Source of the DNA: Demequinaceae bacterium | GTDB taxonomy: Bacteria; Actinomycetota; Actinomycetes; Actinomycetales; Demequinaceae | Assembly: GCA_024643505.1 (NCBI GenBank) | Contig: JAHEMW010000005.1 | Location: forward strand, 1 to 37,988 | Length of the DNA stretch: 37,988 nucleotides | Direction of reading: 5' to 3' | Part shown: piece by piece, positions 19,553-27,888 of the stretch | How the letters are laid out: every line of letters begins with the position of its first letter | Numbering within the stretch: the first letter of the stretch is position 1 | Position numbers and translations under genes: made by a program | Notes under the pieces: model-generated | The model's input: only the letters and a program-made list of their open reading frames with translations | What the model was told of the DNA's origin: nothing | Database searches by the model: none

Positions 19553-21046
19553 ATGAACGAACCCCACGATCCCCCTGACGGAAGCGAGCCGTCGCGGTCG
19601 CGCACGGACCAGGTGCTCGACCGGGTGCTGTCGCGCGCCGGAACGGCCGTTGCTCGCGAGGCGGCGGTAGGCACCGACTACGACGGCGACCAGCTTGAGC
19701 GTGAGGAGCGGGCGGCGTTGCGCCGCGTCGCGGGCCTGTCCACAGAACTCGAGGACGTCACCGAGGTCGAATACCGCCAACTGCGCCTCGAGCGCGTCGT
19801 CCTTGTCGGGCAGTACGCCGGCGCGGCCGCGGACGCCGAGATTTCGCTGCGCGAGCTCGCGGCACTGGCGGAGACTGCGGGTTCAGAGGTGCTCGACGGC
19901 GTCCTTCAACGTCGCGCTCACCCCGACCCTGCTACCTACATCGGCTCCGGAAAGGCGAAGGAGGTTCGCGATCTCGTCGCCTCGCTCGGTGCCGACACCG
20001 TTGTTGTGAACGACGACCTCGCGCCGAGCCAGCGGCGCGCGCTCGAGGACGTCGTCAAGGTCAAGGTGATCGACCGCACCGCACTCATTCTTGACATCTT
20101 CGCGCAGCACGCGAAGTCGAAAGAAGGCAAGGCGCAGGTCGAGTTCGCTCAACTCGAATATTTGCTCCCGCGCTTGCGTGGCTGGGGTGAGTCGATGTCG
20201 CGACAGGCGGGTGGTCGTGTCGCCGGAGGCGAAGGCATCGGTTCGCGAGGACCCGGCGAGACGAAGATTGAACTCGACCGACGCCGCATTCGCACCAGGA
20301 TGGCCCATCTTCGCCGCCAGATTCGTGCCATGGAGCCGGGTCGCGCGGTGCGGCGCGAACGGCGCGGCGCGCTCCCCAACGTGGCGATCGTCGGATACAC
20401 GAATGCGGGAAAGTCGTCGCTCCTGAACCGCATCACGGGAGCGGGCGTGCTCGTCGAAAACGCGCTGTTCGCCACCCTGGATCCCACGGTGCGGCGCTCC
20501 CGCACACCCGACGGGCGCGAGTTCACCGTGTCAGACACCGTGGGTTTCGTCCGCAACCTGCCGCACCAACTGGTGGCGGCGTTCGCCTCGACGTTAGAAG
20601 AGGTCGCGCATGCTGACCTCATCTTGCACGTCGTTGACGCCGCGCATCCCGATCCATCGGGGCAGATCCGCGCCGTCCACGAGGTGCTCGCCGACGTTCC
20701 CGGAGCCTCCGACGTCCGAGAGATCCTCGTGCTCAACAAGTGCGACGTCGCGGACGCCGACACGTTGGTGGCATTGCGCTCGCGACGGGAAGCCACTGTC
20801 GAGATTTCTGCGCTCACGGGTGCAGGGATCGATGCGTTGCTCGAGAGAGTCGGCCGTGAATTGCCGCGGCCGCGGGTCCGGGTTGATCTCGTGGTCCCCT
20901 ACACCCGTGGCGACCTCATCAGTGCCGCGCACCAGCAGGGCGAGGTGCTCGCGGAGGAGCACGGCGCCAGCGGCACGCACGTCGTTGCGCTGGTCGACCA
21001 TGCACTCGCTGCGCGGCTTTCGAGCGCGGCGGTCTCCGCCTCGTGA
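19553..21046 (+). CDS. hflX: GTPase HflX
   Basis: HPDPATYIGSGKAKEVRDLV, G1 VGYTNAGKSSLLN, DTVGFVRNLPHQLVAAFASTLEE. Confidence 0.96.
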   Translation: MNEPHDPPDGSEPSRSRTDQVLDRVLSRAGTAVAREAAVGTDYDGDQLEREERAALRRVAGLSTELEDVTEVEYRQLRLERVVLVGQYAGAAADAEISLRELAALAETAGSEVLDGVLQRRAHPDPATYIGSGKAKEVRDLVASLGADTVVVNDDLAPSQRRALEDVVKVKVIDRTALILDIFAQHAKSKEGKAQVEFAQLEYLLPRLRGWGESMSRQAGGRVAGGEGIGSRGPGETKIELDRRRIRTRMAHLRRQIRAMEPGRAVRRERRGALPNVAIVGYTNAGKSSLLNRITGAGVLVENALFATLDPTVRRSRTPDGREFTVSDTVGFVRNLPHQLVAAFASTLEEVAHADLILHVVDAAHPDPSGQIRAVHEVLADVPGASDVREILVLNKCDVADADTLVALRSRREATVEISALTGAGIDALLERVGRELPRPRVRVDLVVPYTRGDLISAAHQQGEVLAEEHGASGTHVVALVDHALAARLSSAAVSAS

Positions 21047-22953
21047 CGGTAGCCGATCTGCTCGCCGCGGCGGTTGGGGCACTCGGCGGCGAGTCGCGCG
21101 AGGGCCAACAGCTCATGGCGCAGACGGTCGCGGATGCTCTCAATGGCTCGCAGCACGCCCTCGTCCAGGCGGGGACTGGTACTGGGAAGTCGCTCGGCTA
21201 TCTCGTTCCGGCCGTCGCCCACGCGGTTCGGGCCGACGCTCGCATCGTCGTGTCAACCGCGACGCTTGCGCTGCAAAGGCAGGTGTTCTCGAAAGACCTG
21301 CCGCTAGTCATCGACGCGCTGGAGCCGTTGCTTGGGTCGAGACCTGCGATCGCCTTGTTCAAAGGGCGCAGCAATTACGTGTGCGTGCACAAGCTCGCTG
21401 GGGGGTACCCCGACGAGGAGCCGGGCATGCTGCCCCTTGGCCCGACGTCCGACCTTGGCCGCGAAGTGGCGCGCCTCCACACGTGGGTTGACGAAACTCT
21501 CACGGGAGACAGGGACGACCTCGTCCCTGGCGTGAGCGGCCGGGCCTGGGCCCACGTGTCGGTCTCGGGCCGCGAATGTCTCGAGTCGAAATGCCCCGCC
21601 ATCTCGCAGTGTTTTTCGCAGCGCGCACGTGATGAAGCATCGCGCTCTCACATTGTCGTCACTAATCACGCCGTGCTTGGCATTCAGGCCACCAGCCATG
21701 ATCTCCTTGGAGCCCACGACGTCCTCATCGTCGACGAGGCACATGAATTGGTGCAGCGCATCACCTCCGCATCGACGCACGAGCTCACAGTTGCGCGCGT
21801 CGACCGCGCGTCCCGCGCGGCGCGGCGGGCGGGCGCTGATACCGACCGGCTCGACCGTGCCGCGCGCGGGCTCGACGGCGCGCTTGGAGCGAGCACGGTC
21901 GGCCGGCTCCGTGGCGGGCTGCCGCCTGACTTGGGTGCGTCGATTAACGCGATCAAGATCGAAGCGCGCGGCGCAATTAGCGCCGTGGCAAAGATCGGCG
22001 AGTCGAACGCGACGGCAAAACTCGCGTCTGCCGCGTTGTCCGACGTCTTCGACGTGTGCGAGGAGTTGCTGAGCGATTCAGGCTACGTCGTGTGGCTCGC
22101 CCCAGCAGACGGTGATTACGAGGCACGCATCCCTGACAGGGTGCTCGCCGCGCCGCTCGACGTCGCCGTGCGGATCGCATCGACGCTCGTCGGCGAGAAG
22201 GCGTCGGTCATGACGTCGGCGACGCTCGCGCTCGGAGGCGATTTCGACGCGATCGCGCGTCACCTCGGAATCGTTGATCCGGTGACGCTCGATGCGGGTA
22301 GCCCCTTCGACTATGAGAACCAGGGGATCCTCTACGTTGCCGCGCACCTGCCGCGTCCCGGGCCGGGCGGCATCAGCGTGGAGGCGCTCGACGAGCTCGC
22401 GGCGCTGATCGCCGCCGCGGGCGGTCGCACCCTTGGCCTCTTCTCCTCGCATCGTGCCGCCCTTGCGGCGACGGAAGCGATGCGCGCCCGACTCGACGTG
22501 CCGATCCTCTATCAGCGAGACGACCAGTTGCCGACGCTGCTCTCTCGCTTCGCGGCCGAGCCACGTGCGTGCCTCTTTGGCTCGACGTCGCTGTGGCAGG
22601 GCGTCGACGTGCCAGGCCCAACGTCGTCGCTTGTGGTCATCGACCGGATCCCTTTTCCGCGCCCCGACGACCCGATCGCGCAGGCGCGCACCGAGGCCGT
22701 GGCGTCGTCGGGCGGCAACGGCTTCATGGCCGTGAGCGCGACGCACGCCGCCCTCCTCATGGCGCAGGGCGCCGGCCGCCTGATTCGCTCGTCGACCGAT
22801 CGTGGCGTCGTCGCCGTGCTTGATCCCCGGCTCGTGTCTGCGGGCTATGGGGGCTTCGTGGCACGTTCGATGCCTGGCCTGTGGCCCACCACTGACCGCG
22901 ACGTGGTCCTCGCCGCGCTCAGACGGCTCGACGCGGCTCACGGCGACAGGTGA
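21043..22953 (+). CDS. dinG: ATP-dependent DNA helicase, DinG/XPD-like (Fe-S type)
   Basis: Walker A QAGTGTGKSLGYLVPA, VDEAHEL, cysteines consistent with an Fe-S cluster (CVHKL...CLESKCPAISQC), C-terminal GAGRLIRSSTDRGVVAVLDPR. Confidence 0.9.
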   Translation: MTVADLLAAAVGALGGESREGQQLMAQTVADALNGSQHALVQAGTGTGKSLGYLVPAVAHAVRADARIVVSTATLALQRQVFSKDLPLVIDALEPLLGSRPAIALFKGRSNYVCVHKLAGGYPDEEPGMLPLGPTSDLGREVARLHTWVDETLTGDRDDLVPGVSGRAWAHVSVSGRECLESKCPAISQCFSQRARDEASRSHIVVTNHAVLGIQATSHDLLGAHDVLIVDEAHELVQRITSASTHELTVARVDRASRAARRAGADTDRLDRAARGLDGALGASTVGRLRGGLPPDLGASINAIKIEARGAISAVAKIGESNATAKLASAALSDVFDVCEELLSDSGYVVWLAPADGDYEARIPDRVLAAPLDVAVRIASTLVGEKASVMTSATLALGGDFDAIARHLGIVDPVTLDAGSPFDYENQGILYVAAHLPRPGPGGISVEALDELAALIAAAGGRTLGLFSSHRAALAATEAMRARLDVPILYQRDDQLPTLLSRFAAEPRACLFGSTSLWQGVDVPGPTSSLVVIDRIPFPRPDDPIAQARTEAVASSGGNGFMAVSATHAALLMAQGAGRLIRSSTDRGVVAVLDPRLVSAGYGGFVARSMPGLWPTTDRDVVLAALRRLDAAHGDR

Positions 22954-22990
22954 CGGGCGACCGGTGACCGGCGACCCGTGACCGGTGACC
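22942..22990. repeat. Heptamer tandem repeat, consensus GGYGACC x7
   Basis: GGCGACA|GGTGACG|GGCGACC|GGTGACC|GGCGACC|CGTGACC|GGTGACC read directly; the dinG TGA (22951-22953) is in copy 2. Confidence 0.85.
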
Positions 22991-23022
22991 GACAGTAGCG
23001 ACGTTCCTCGTATTGTTGACCC

Positions 23023-23250
23023 ATGAGCGCCACCGGACAGTCAGAAGAGTTTGATCGTGGACGCGCGACTGAGCGCGAGCGATTTGCCGAATACCTTGCT
23101 CACTTCGCGACGTCGAGCAGGGCACTCGCCGCGAATGCCGCTTCGGACGAGTCGCGTGTGTACCAGACGACGATCGCCAACGCGATGGACGCCATGCGGG
23201 AGGCGATCGTCGGCGAGTTCCATTGGCGAGACGGATGGCGCAAGCAGTAA
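23023..23250 (+). CDS. Hypothetical 75-aa protein
   Basis: ATG ORF MSATGQSEEFDRGRATERERFAEYLAHFATSSRALAANAASDESRVYQTTIANAMDAMREAIVGEFHWRDGWRKQ; balanced soluble helical composition in an otherwise empty gap. Confidence 0.55.
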   Translation: MSATGQSEEFDRGRATERERFAEYLAHFATSSRALAANAASDESRVYQTTIANAMDAMREAIVGEFHWRDGWRKQ

Positions 23251-23278
23251 TGCCGATCGCGGGTCGCGACGACTGAAA

Positions 23279-23965
23279 CTAGAGCCTGCGCAAGACGGAA
23301 ACGACTTTACCCATGATCGTCGCGTGCGTGCCGTCGATCGGCGTGTAGTTCGGATTGTGCGGCATGAGCCACACGCGGCCGTCCTTCTTGCGGAAGGTCT
23401 TGACGGTCGCTTCGTCGTCAAGGAGCGCGGCAACGATGTCACCGTTGTCGCACGAATTCTGCCGGCGCACGACAACCCAGTCGCCGTCACATATCGCGGC
23501 GTCCACCATGGAGTCCCCACTCACCTTGAGCATGAAGAGCTCGCCCTGGCCCGTGAGTTGGCGTGGCAACGTGAAGACGTCTTCTACCGCTTGGTCCGCG
23601 AGGATCGGACCGCCGGCGGCGATGCGCCCAACGAGCGGGACCGGAACGACGTCGTCGCGCTCCGGTGAGAGCGAGGACCTGGGAGGAATGTCGCCGGGGA
23701 GGACAACCTCCATCGCGCGCGGACGGTTTGGGTCACGCCGAAGGTAGCCCTTCGTGGCGAGCGCGCTGAGCTGGTGGGTAACGGACGATGTGGAGGTCAG
23801 CCCAACGGCCTCGCCGATCTCGCGCATCGACGGTGGGTACCCGCGTTCATCGACGCTCGCACGAATGTGCTCGAGGATGAGTCGCTGGCGTTCCGTGAGG
23901 TCTCCGTCGTGTGCGAGGTCGGGGAACTCGTGAACCGTGCCTCCGTCGTCAGAACGTGGGTTCAT
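23279..23965 (-). CDS. lexA: LexA repressor
   Basis: [44 protein letters not shown], cleavage region GRIAAGGP, catalytic SGDSM and ATVKTF. Confidence 0.98.
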   Translation of the reverse strand: MNPRSDDGGTVHEFPDLAHDGDLTERQRLILEHIRASVDERGYPPSMREIGEAVGLTSTSSVTHQLSALATKGYLRRDPNRPRAMEVVLPGDIPPRSSLSPERDDVVPVPLVGRIAAGGPILADQAVEDVFTLPRQLTGQGELFMLKVSGDSMVDAAICDGDWVVVRRQNSCDNGDIVAALLDDEATVKTFRKKDGRVWLMPHNPNYTPIDGTHATIMGKVVSVLRRL

Positions 23966-24021
23966 AGCTAGTCCCTTCGATTCCCGCGAATGTCGTACCC
24001 CGGTGGTCGACTGCTGTTCCG

Positions 24022-24050
24022 ACGCTACGGGACCGCAACGCAGATATCAA
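24022..24050 (-). promoter_or_regulatory. Candidate lexA promoter (-35 TTGATA, 17-nt spacer, -10 TAGCGT)
   Basis: Minus strand TTGATA-N17-TAGCGT; -35 overlaps the SOS box at 24047-24062. Confidence 0.6.
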
Positions 24051-24062
24051 ACATATGTTCGA
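24047..24062. promoter_or_regulatory. SOS (LexA) box, lexA-proximal
   Basis: TCAAACATATGTTCGA, one mismatch to TCGAAC-N4-GTTCGA. Confidence 0.85.
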
Positions 24063-24075
24063 GCGTGTCTTGTTC

Positions 24076-24099
24076 TTGTCGGTTGGCAGTGGTACAAAT
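24076..24099 (+). promoter_or_regulatory. Candidate RecA-NDp (PafBC-type) promoter of the LysM gene
   Basis: TTGTCGGTT-N8-TACAAA(T): 8/9 match to TTGTCRGTG with the same N8 spacing; last base of TANNNT is off by one. Confidence 0.55.
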
Positions 24100-24114
24100 A
24101 GAACAAGTGTTCGT
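24099..24114. promoter_or_regulatory. SOS-like box (degenerate), first of a tandem pair
   Basis: TAGAACAAGTGTTCGT: TCGAAC-N4-GTTCGA with two mismatches; shares the AAGT spacer and one base with the next box. Confidence 0.65.
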
Positions 24115-24129
24115 CGAACAAGTGTTCGA
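24114..24129. promoter_or_regulatory. SOS (LexA) box, LysM-gene-proximal
   Basis: TCGAACAAGTGTTCGA, perfect TCGAAC-N4-GTTCGA. Confidence 0.9.
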
Positions 24130-24141
24130 AGGGAGATCAAC

Positions 24142-24447
24142 ATGGCAATCTACGCACCTCACACCCCGGTGGCGCGGGCTCGTCGCGCCGTCGTCGTCGC
24201 GGTGCTGATCGCGATCGCGGCAGTGGTGGGACCCCAGGCTTTTGCCAACGACGCGACGGCGGCTCCCGTTGAGCTTGACACGTACACCGTTTCCCCGGGG
24301 GACACACTGTGGTCCATCGCCGGGAGCATTACGGGCGCCGGTGAAGACCTCCGCGACACGGTTGATCTTCTCAAGAAGTTGAACGCGATGGGCGATGCCA
24401 CCCTCATCGCCGGCGAACAGATCGTCTTGCCCGCGCTTGCGCCCTGA
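24142..24447 (+). CDS. LysM-domain exported protein, SOS-induced cell-division suppressor type (YneA/DivS/Rv2719c-like)
   Basis: N-terminal hydrophobic segment, then Lys[17 protein letters not shown]...[18 protein letters not shown]; divergent from lexA and adjacent to nrdR. Confidence 0.85.
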   Translation: MAIYAPHTPVARARRAVVVAVLIAIAAVVGPQAFANDATAAPVELDTYTVSPGDTLWSIAGSITGAGEDLRDTVDLLKKLNAMGDATLIAGEQIVLPALAP

Positions 24448-24491
24448 CAGCCGCGGCGCGCGTCCCGCGCGCTTCGTGGGACAGTAGGTGC

Positions 24492-24980
24492 ATGCATTGC
24501 CCGTTCTGCCGCCACGCCGATTCACGCGTCGTCGACTCGCGCACGTCGGATGACGGCGCGTCGATCCGACGGCGCCGCGAGTGCCCGGAATGCGGGCGTC
24601 GCTTTACGACGGTGGAGACTGCGAGTCTGTCCGTCCTCAAGCGATCGGGAGTTTCAGAACCCTTCAGCCGGGAGAAAGTCGTTTCGGGCGTCAAGAAGGC
24701 CTGCCAGGGTCGCCCCGTGTCGGAGGATGACCTCGCCGTGCTGGCGCAAAAGGTAGAAGAGATCATTCGGGCCAATGGCCAGGCAGAGATCAACGCGCTC
24801 GACATTGGCCTTGCGATCCTGCCGCCGTTGCGCGAGCTCGACGAGATTGCGTACCTGCGGTTTGCGAGCGTCTACCGGGCGTTCGATTCGCTCGACGACT
24901 TCGAGAATGCCATTGCAGCGCTTCGCCGTGAGGATGCGGCCTCTAGCGCTTCTTCTTCGGGCGAGGTTGGCCCTTCCTAG
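24492..24980 (+). CDS. nrdR: Transcriptional repressor NrdR
   Basis: [42 protein letters not shown] zinc ribbon plus ATP-cone. Confidence 0.97.
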   Translation: MHCPFCRHADSRVVDSRTSDDGASIRRRRECPECGRRFTTVETASLSVLKRSGVSEPFSREKVVSGVKKACQGRPVSEDDLAVLAQKVEEIIRANGQAEINALDIGLAILPPLRELDEIAYLRFASVYRAFDSLDDFENAIAALRREDAASSASSSGEVGPS

Positions 24981-26589
24981 CGCCCTTCGTCGACTGGTCC
25001 GGCCGGCCGCTCGACCCGCTTGAGGCGCTCGACCCGCGCGACCCGCTCGACCCGCTCGACGCGCTCGACCCGCTCGACCCGCTCGTGTGCGGGCGCGCTT
25101 GCCCGGACCGTTGTTTGCGGTCTGCGTCGTTGGCGCCATCGCGCCGCGGCCGCGCGGCGGACTCCCGAGCTGCAAGGTCGCGCTCGCGGTCGGCGAGCGC
25201 TCGTTCGCGCTCCGCGAGCTCCGCGGATCTGCGCTCCACCGCCGCGCGCTCCCGCGCGACGGAATCATCCTGCGGACGCGTTCGGCCCACGTCGTGCGGC
25301 CGTCGCGGCCCCGCGTCGCTACGACGACTCCCGCCGCGCTCGGGGCGCCCTCGTCCTTGCCGTTCGACGCGAGGTTCGCGGACGGGGATGCCCGACGGCT
25401 GCCGTGCTCCCGTGAGCGAATCGACGATGCGGAAACCCTCGGCATTTTCGCCAGAGATCTTCTTGAACGTCGGCGTCACGCCCGCAACCTCGAGCATGCG
25501 GTCTACCTGGCGCCGCTGGTGAGGCAAGACGAGCGTGACGACGAGGCCAGCGGCGCCTGCGCGCGCGGTCCGACCCGCGCGGTGGGTGTAGTCCTTAGGA
25601 TCTTGCGGCGGATCGAGTTGCAGCACGAGGTCAACGGCGTCGACGTGGATTCCACGCGCGGCCACGTCGGTTGCGACGAGGACGGGCACGGTGCCCGCTC
25701 GGAATCCGGAGATCGCGGCGTTGCGCTCGACCTGAGACTTGTCACCATGAAGAGACACCGCGAGCACACCGCTGGCACGCATCTCGTCGGCAATCCGGTC
25801 GGTGGCGAGTTTGGTGCGCACGAACACGATCGTGCGACCCTCGCGCGCTGCGATGCGGGTCGCAATCTGGTACTTCGATGACGGCGGCACGTTGAGGACG
25901 ACGTGCGTCATGGCGGTCTGTCCTGCATCGCCGCCCGTCACGTCGTGTAACACGGGCTCGTGCATGTAGGCGCTGATAAGGCGGTCGACGTCGCCGTCGA
26001 GTGTCGCGGAGAACAGCAGCCGTTGGCCCCCACTGGGTACCCCGGCGAGAATCTCGGTGATCTCGTCCATGAAGCCCATCTCGGCCATGTGGTCGGCCTC
26101 GTCGAGGACCACGGCGCTCACGTGCGACAAGTCGGCGTGCCCGCGTCGCACAAGATCGGCGAGTCGGCCAGGCGTCGCGATGACGAGATGCACGCCGCGC
26201 TCAAGCGCCATGATCTGCTTTGACATCGACAACCCGCCGGCGATGAGCCGCAGCGACACATGCATGGCGTGGGCGTACGGCTCGAGCGCGTCGTTCACCT
26301 GCATCGCGAGTTCTCGCGTCGGTACCAGCACGATGGCTTCTGGTTGGTGGGGCCGTGTGCGCTCAACAGACGCGAGCCGGGCGATGAGCGGCAGGCCAAA
26401 TCCGAGGGTCTTTCCGGAACCGGTGCGAGCCTTGCCGAGCACGTCGCGGCCCGCAAGCGCGTCGGCGATGGTGGCGGACTGGATGGGGAACGCGGTGGTG
26501 ATTCCGCTCCGCGCGAGGACATCAAGGAGGGGTTGGGGGAGTCCGAGCTGTGCGAACGAGACTCCGGCGTGCGCCTCGTCGGCGGCTAT
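24943..26589 (-). CDS. DEAD-box RNA helicase (apparent non-canonical start)
   Basis: Motifs [45 protein letters not shown]-motif region ([49 protein letters not shown]) lies upstream of the ORF-track start (GTG at 26442) in an open frame without ATG/GTG/TTG; ATA at 26589-26587 overlaps the serA stop. Confidence 0.9.
   Translation of the reverse strand: MAADEAHAGVSFAQLGLPQPLLDVLARSGITTAFPIQSATIADALAGRDVLGKARTGSGKTLGFGLPLIARLASVERTRPHQPEAIVLVPTRELAMQVNDALEPYAHAMHVSLRLIAGGLSMSKQIMALERGVHLVIATPGRLADLVRRGHADLSHVSAVVLDEADHMAEMGFMDEITEILAGVPSGGQRLLFSATLDGDVDRLISAYMHEPVLHDVTGGDAGQTAMTHVVLNVPPSSKYQIATRIAAREGRTIVFVRTKLATDRIADEMRASGVLAVSLHGDKSQVERNAAISGFRAGTVPVLVATDVAARGIHVDAVDLVLQLDPPQDPKDYTHRAGRTARAGAAGLVVTLVLPHQRRQVDRMLEVAGVTPTFKKISGENAEGFRIVDSLTGARQPSGIPVREPRVERQGRGRPERGGSRRSDAGPRRPHDVGRTRPQDDSVARERAAVERRSAELAERERALADRERDLAARESAARPRRDGANDADRKQRSGQARPHTSGSSGSSASSGSSGSRGSSASSGSSGRPDQSTKGARKGQPRPKKKR
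25009..25080. repeat. 9-bp tandem repeat (GCTCGACCC-like, 8 units) encoding a GSS-rich tail of the DEAD-box protein
   Basis: Direct reading; minus-strand translation [26 protein letters not shown]. Confidence 0.85.
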
Positions 26590-27839
26590 GAGAGCACCCG
26601 AAGTCGCACAGTCGCCGGCATCGCGAGGAGCGCTGAAACTGCGTCCTCCGTGATGCCAGCCGCCACGTCAGTCACGACGTATCCGAGTTCGCCGCGGGTT
26701 GACAGCAACTGGGCCTCGATGTTCACGCCGTGATTCGCGAACTCGTTGTTGACCGCCGCGAGGACGCCCGGGATGTTGAGGTGGAGGTGTGCGACGCGGT
26801 GTGAACCGGTGGGTTGGTCGAGGGAGAGGTTCGGCAAGTTCACACTGAGCGACGTTGATCCGTGTTGTACGTAGTCGCGAAGGCGCTTTGCCACAAACGT
26901 GCCGATGTCCCGCTGCGCCTCCTCCGTCGAACCTCCGATGTGGGGGGTGAGGATGACGTTCGGGATGTTCTGAAGGGGTGACTCGAATGCGTCACCGCGC
27001 TTCTTGGGCTCCTCGGGAAAGACGTCGATACCGGCGCCGACGAGGCGGCCGGACACGAGGGCGTCCTTCAGGGCGTCGACATCGACCACGAACCCCCGAG
27101 AGAGGTTGAGGAAGATGGAGCCTTCTTTCATCGCTCCAAACTGTCGGGCGCCGAAGATGCCTTGGTTTCCGCGTCGGCCGTCAACGTGAAGGGTGACGAT
27201 GTCGGAGGTTGCGAGCAGCTCATCGAGCGTCGCCATGCGTGTCGCATTGCCAAGCGCGAGTTTCTCGGCGTTGTCAAAGAACACGACGTTCATGCCGAGC
27301 GCTTCCGCGATGACAGACAACTGCGAGCCGATGTTTCCGTACCCAATGATGCCGAGGGTCCGGCCGCGAATCTCGTGCGCGCCGTCCGCGCTCTTGTCCC
27401 ACACGCCGTCGTGCATGAAGCGGTTGTGGTCCGTCAGGCGGCGCGTGAGGCTGACAATTTCTGCGATGGCGAGCTCGACAACGGAGCGGGTGTTGGAAAA
27501 CGGCGCATTGAACGCGGCAATGCCGCGCCGTGCAGCCGAGGCGAGATCGATCTGGTTCGTGCCGATCGAGAACGCGCCGACGCCGATGAGGGAGGGGGAG
27601 TTCGCGATGACGCGCTCGGTCAGCATCGTCTTGGAGCGAATTCCCAGCAACTCGACGCCGTCGAGCGCGTCGATCAGTTCATCTTCGTCCATCGCGCCGA
27701 CGTGGTTCTCGACGTCAATGCCAGCATCCGCGAGAATCGCGGTCGCCTGGGGATGGAGGCTTTCTAGCAAGAGGGCGCGCACGGGGGCAATCGTCTCGCA
27801 CTTTTGCGGCGTAACCAAACCACAGGACATGGAAGGCAA
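26586..27839 (-). CDS. serA: D-3-phosphoglycerate dehydrogenase with ACT domain
   Basis: GRTLGIIGYGNIGSQLSVIAEALGM, GAGIDVFPEEPKK, LTPHIGGSTEEAQ, C-terminal ACT HLHLNIPGVLAAVNNEFANHGVNIEAQLL. Alternative ATG at 27830. Confidence 0.95.
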   Translation of the reverse strand: MPSMSCGLVTPQKCETIAPVRALLLESLHPQATAILADAGIDVENHVGAMDEDELIDALDGVELLGIRSKTMLTERVIANSPSLIGVGAFSIGTNQIDLASAARRGIAAFNAPFSNTRSVVELAIAEIVSLTRRLTDHNRFMHDGVWDKSADGAHEIRGRTLGIIGYGNIGSQLSVIAEALGMNVVFFDNAEKLALGNATRMATLDELLATSDIVTLHVDGRRGNQGIFGARQFGAMKEGSIFLNLSRGFVVDVDALKDALVSGRLVGAGIDVFPEEPKKRGDAFESPLQNIPNVILTPHIGGSTEEAQRDIGTFVAKRLRDYVQHGSTSLSVNLPNLSLDQPTGSHRVAHLHLNIPGVLAAVNNEFANHGVNIEAQLLSTRGELGYVVTDVAAGITEDAVSALLAMPATVRLRVLS

Positions 27840-27888
27840 CGGGTTGTCCGTGGGACTCTAGTGACATGAGCGCGACAGGTGAACGACT

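Noticed and set aside
22942-22990. CRISPR-like or REP-like array
   Set aside because: Repeats are 7 bp with no spacers; simple tandem array, not CRISPR.
25009-25080. Regulatory or CRISPR-like repeat on the plus strand
   Set aside because: Explained by the GSS codon repeat in the helicase C-terminus on the minus strand.
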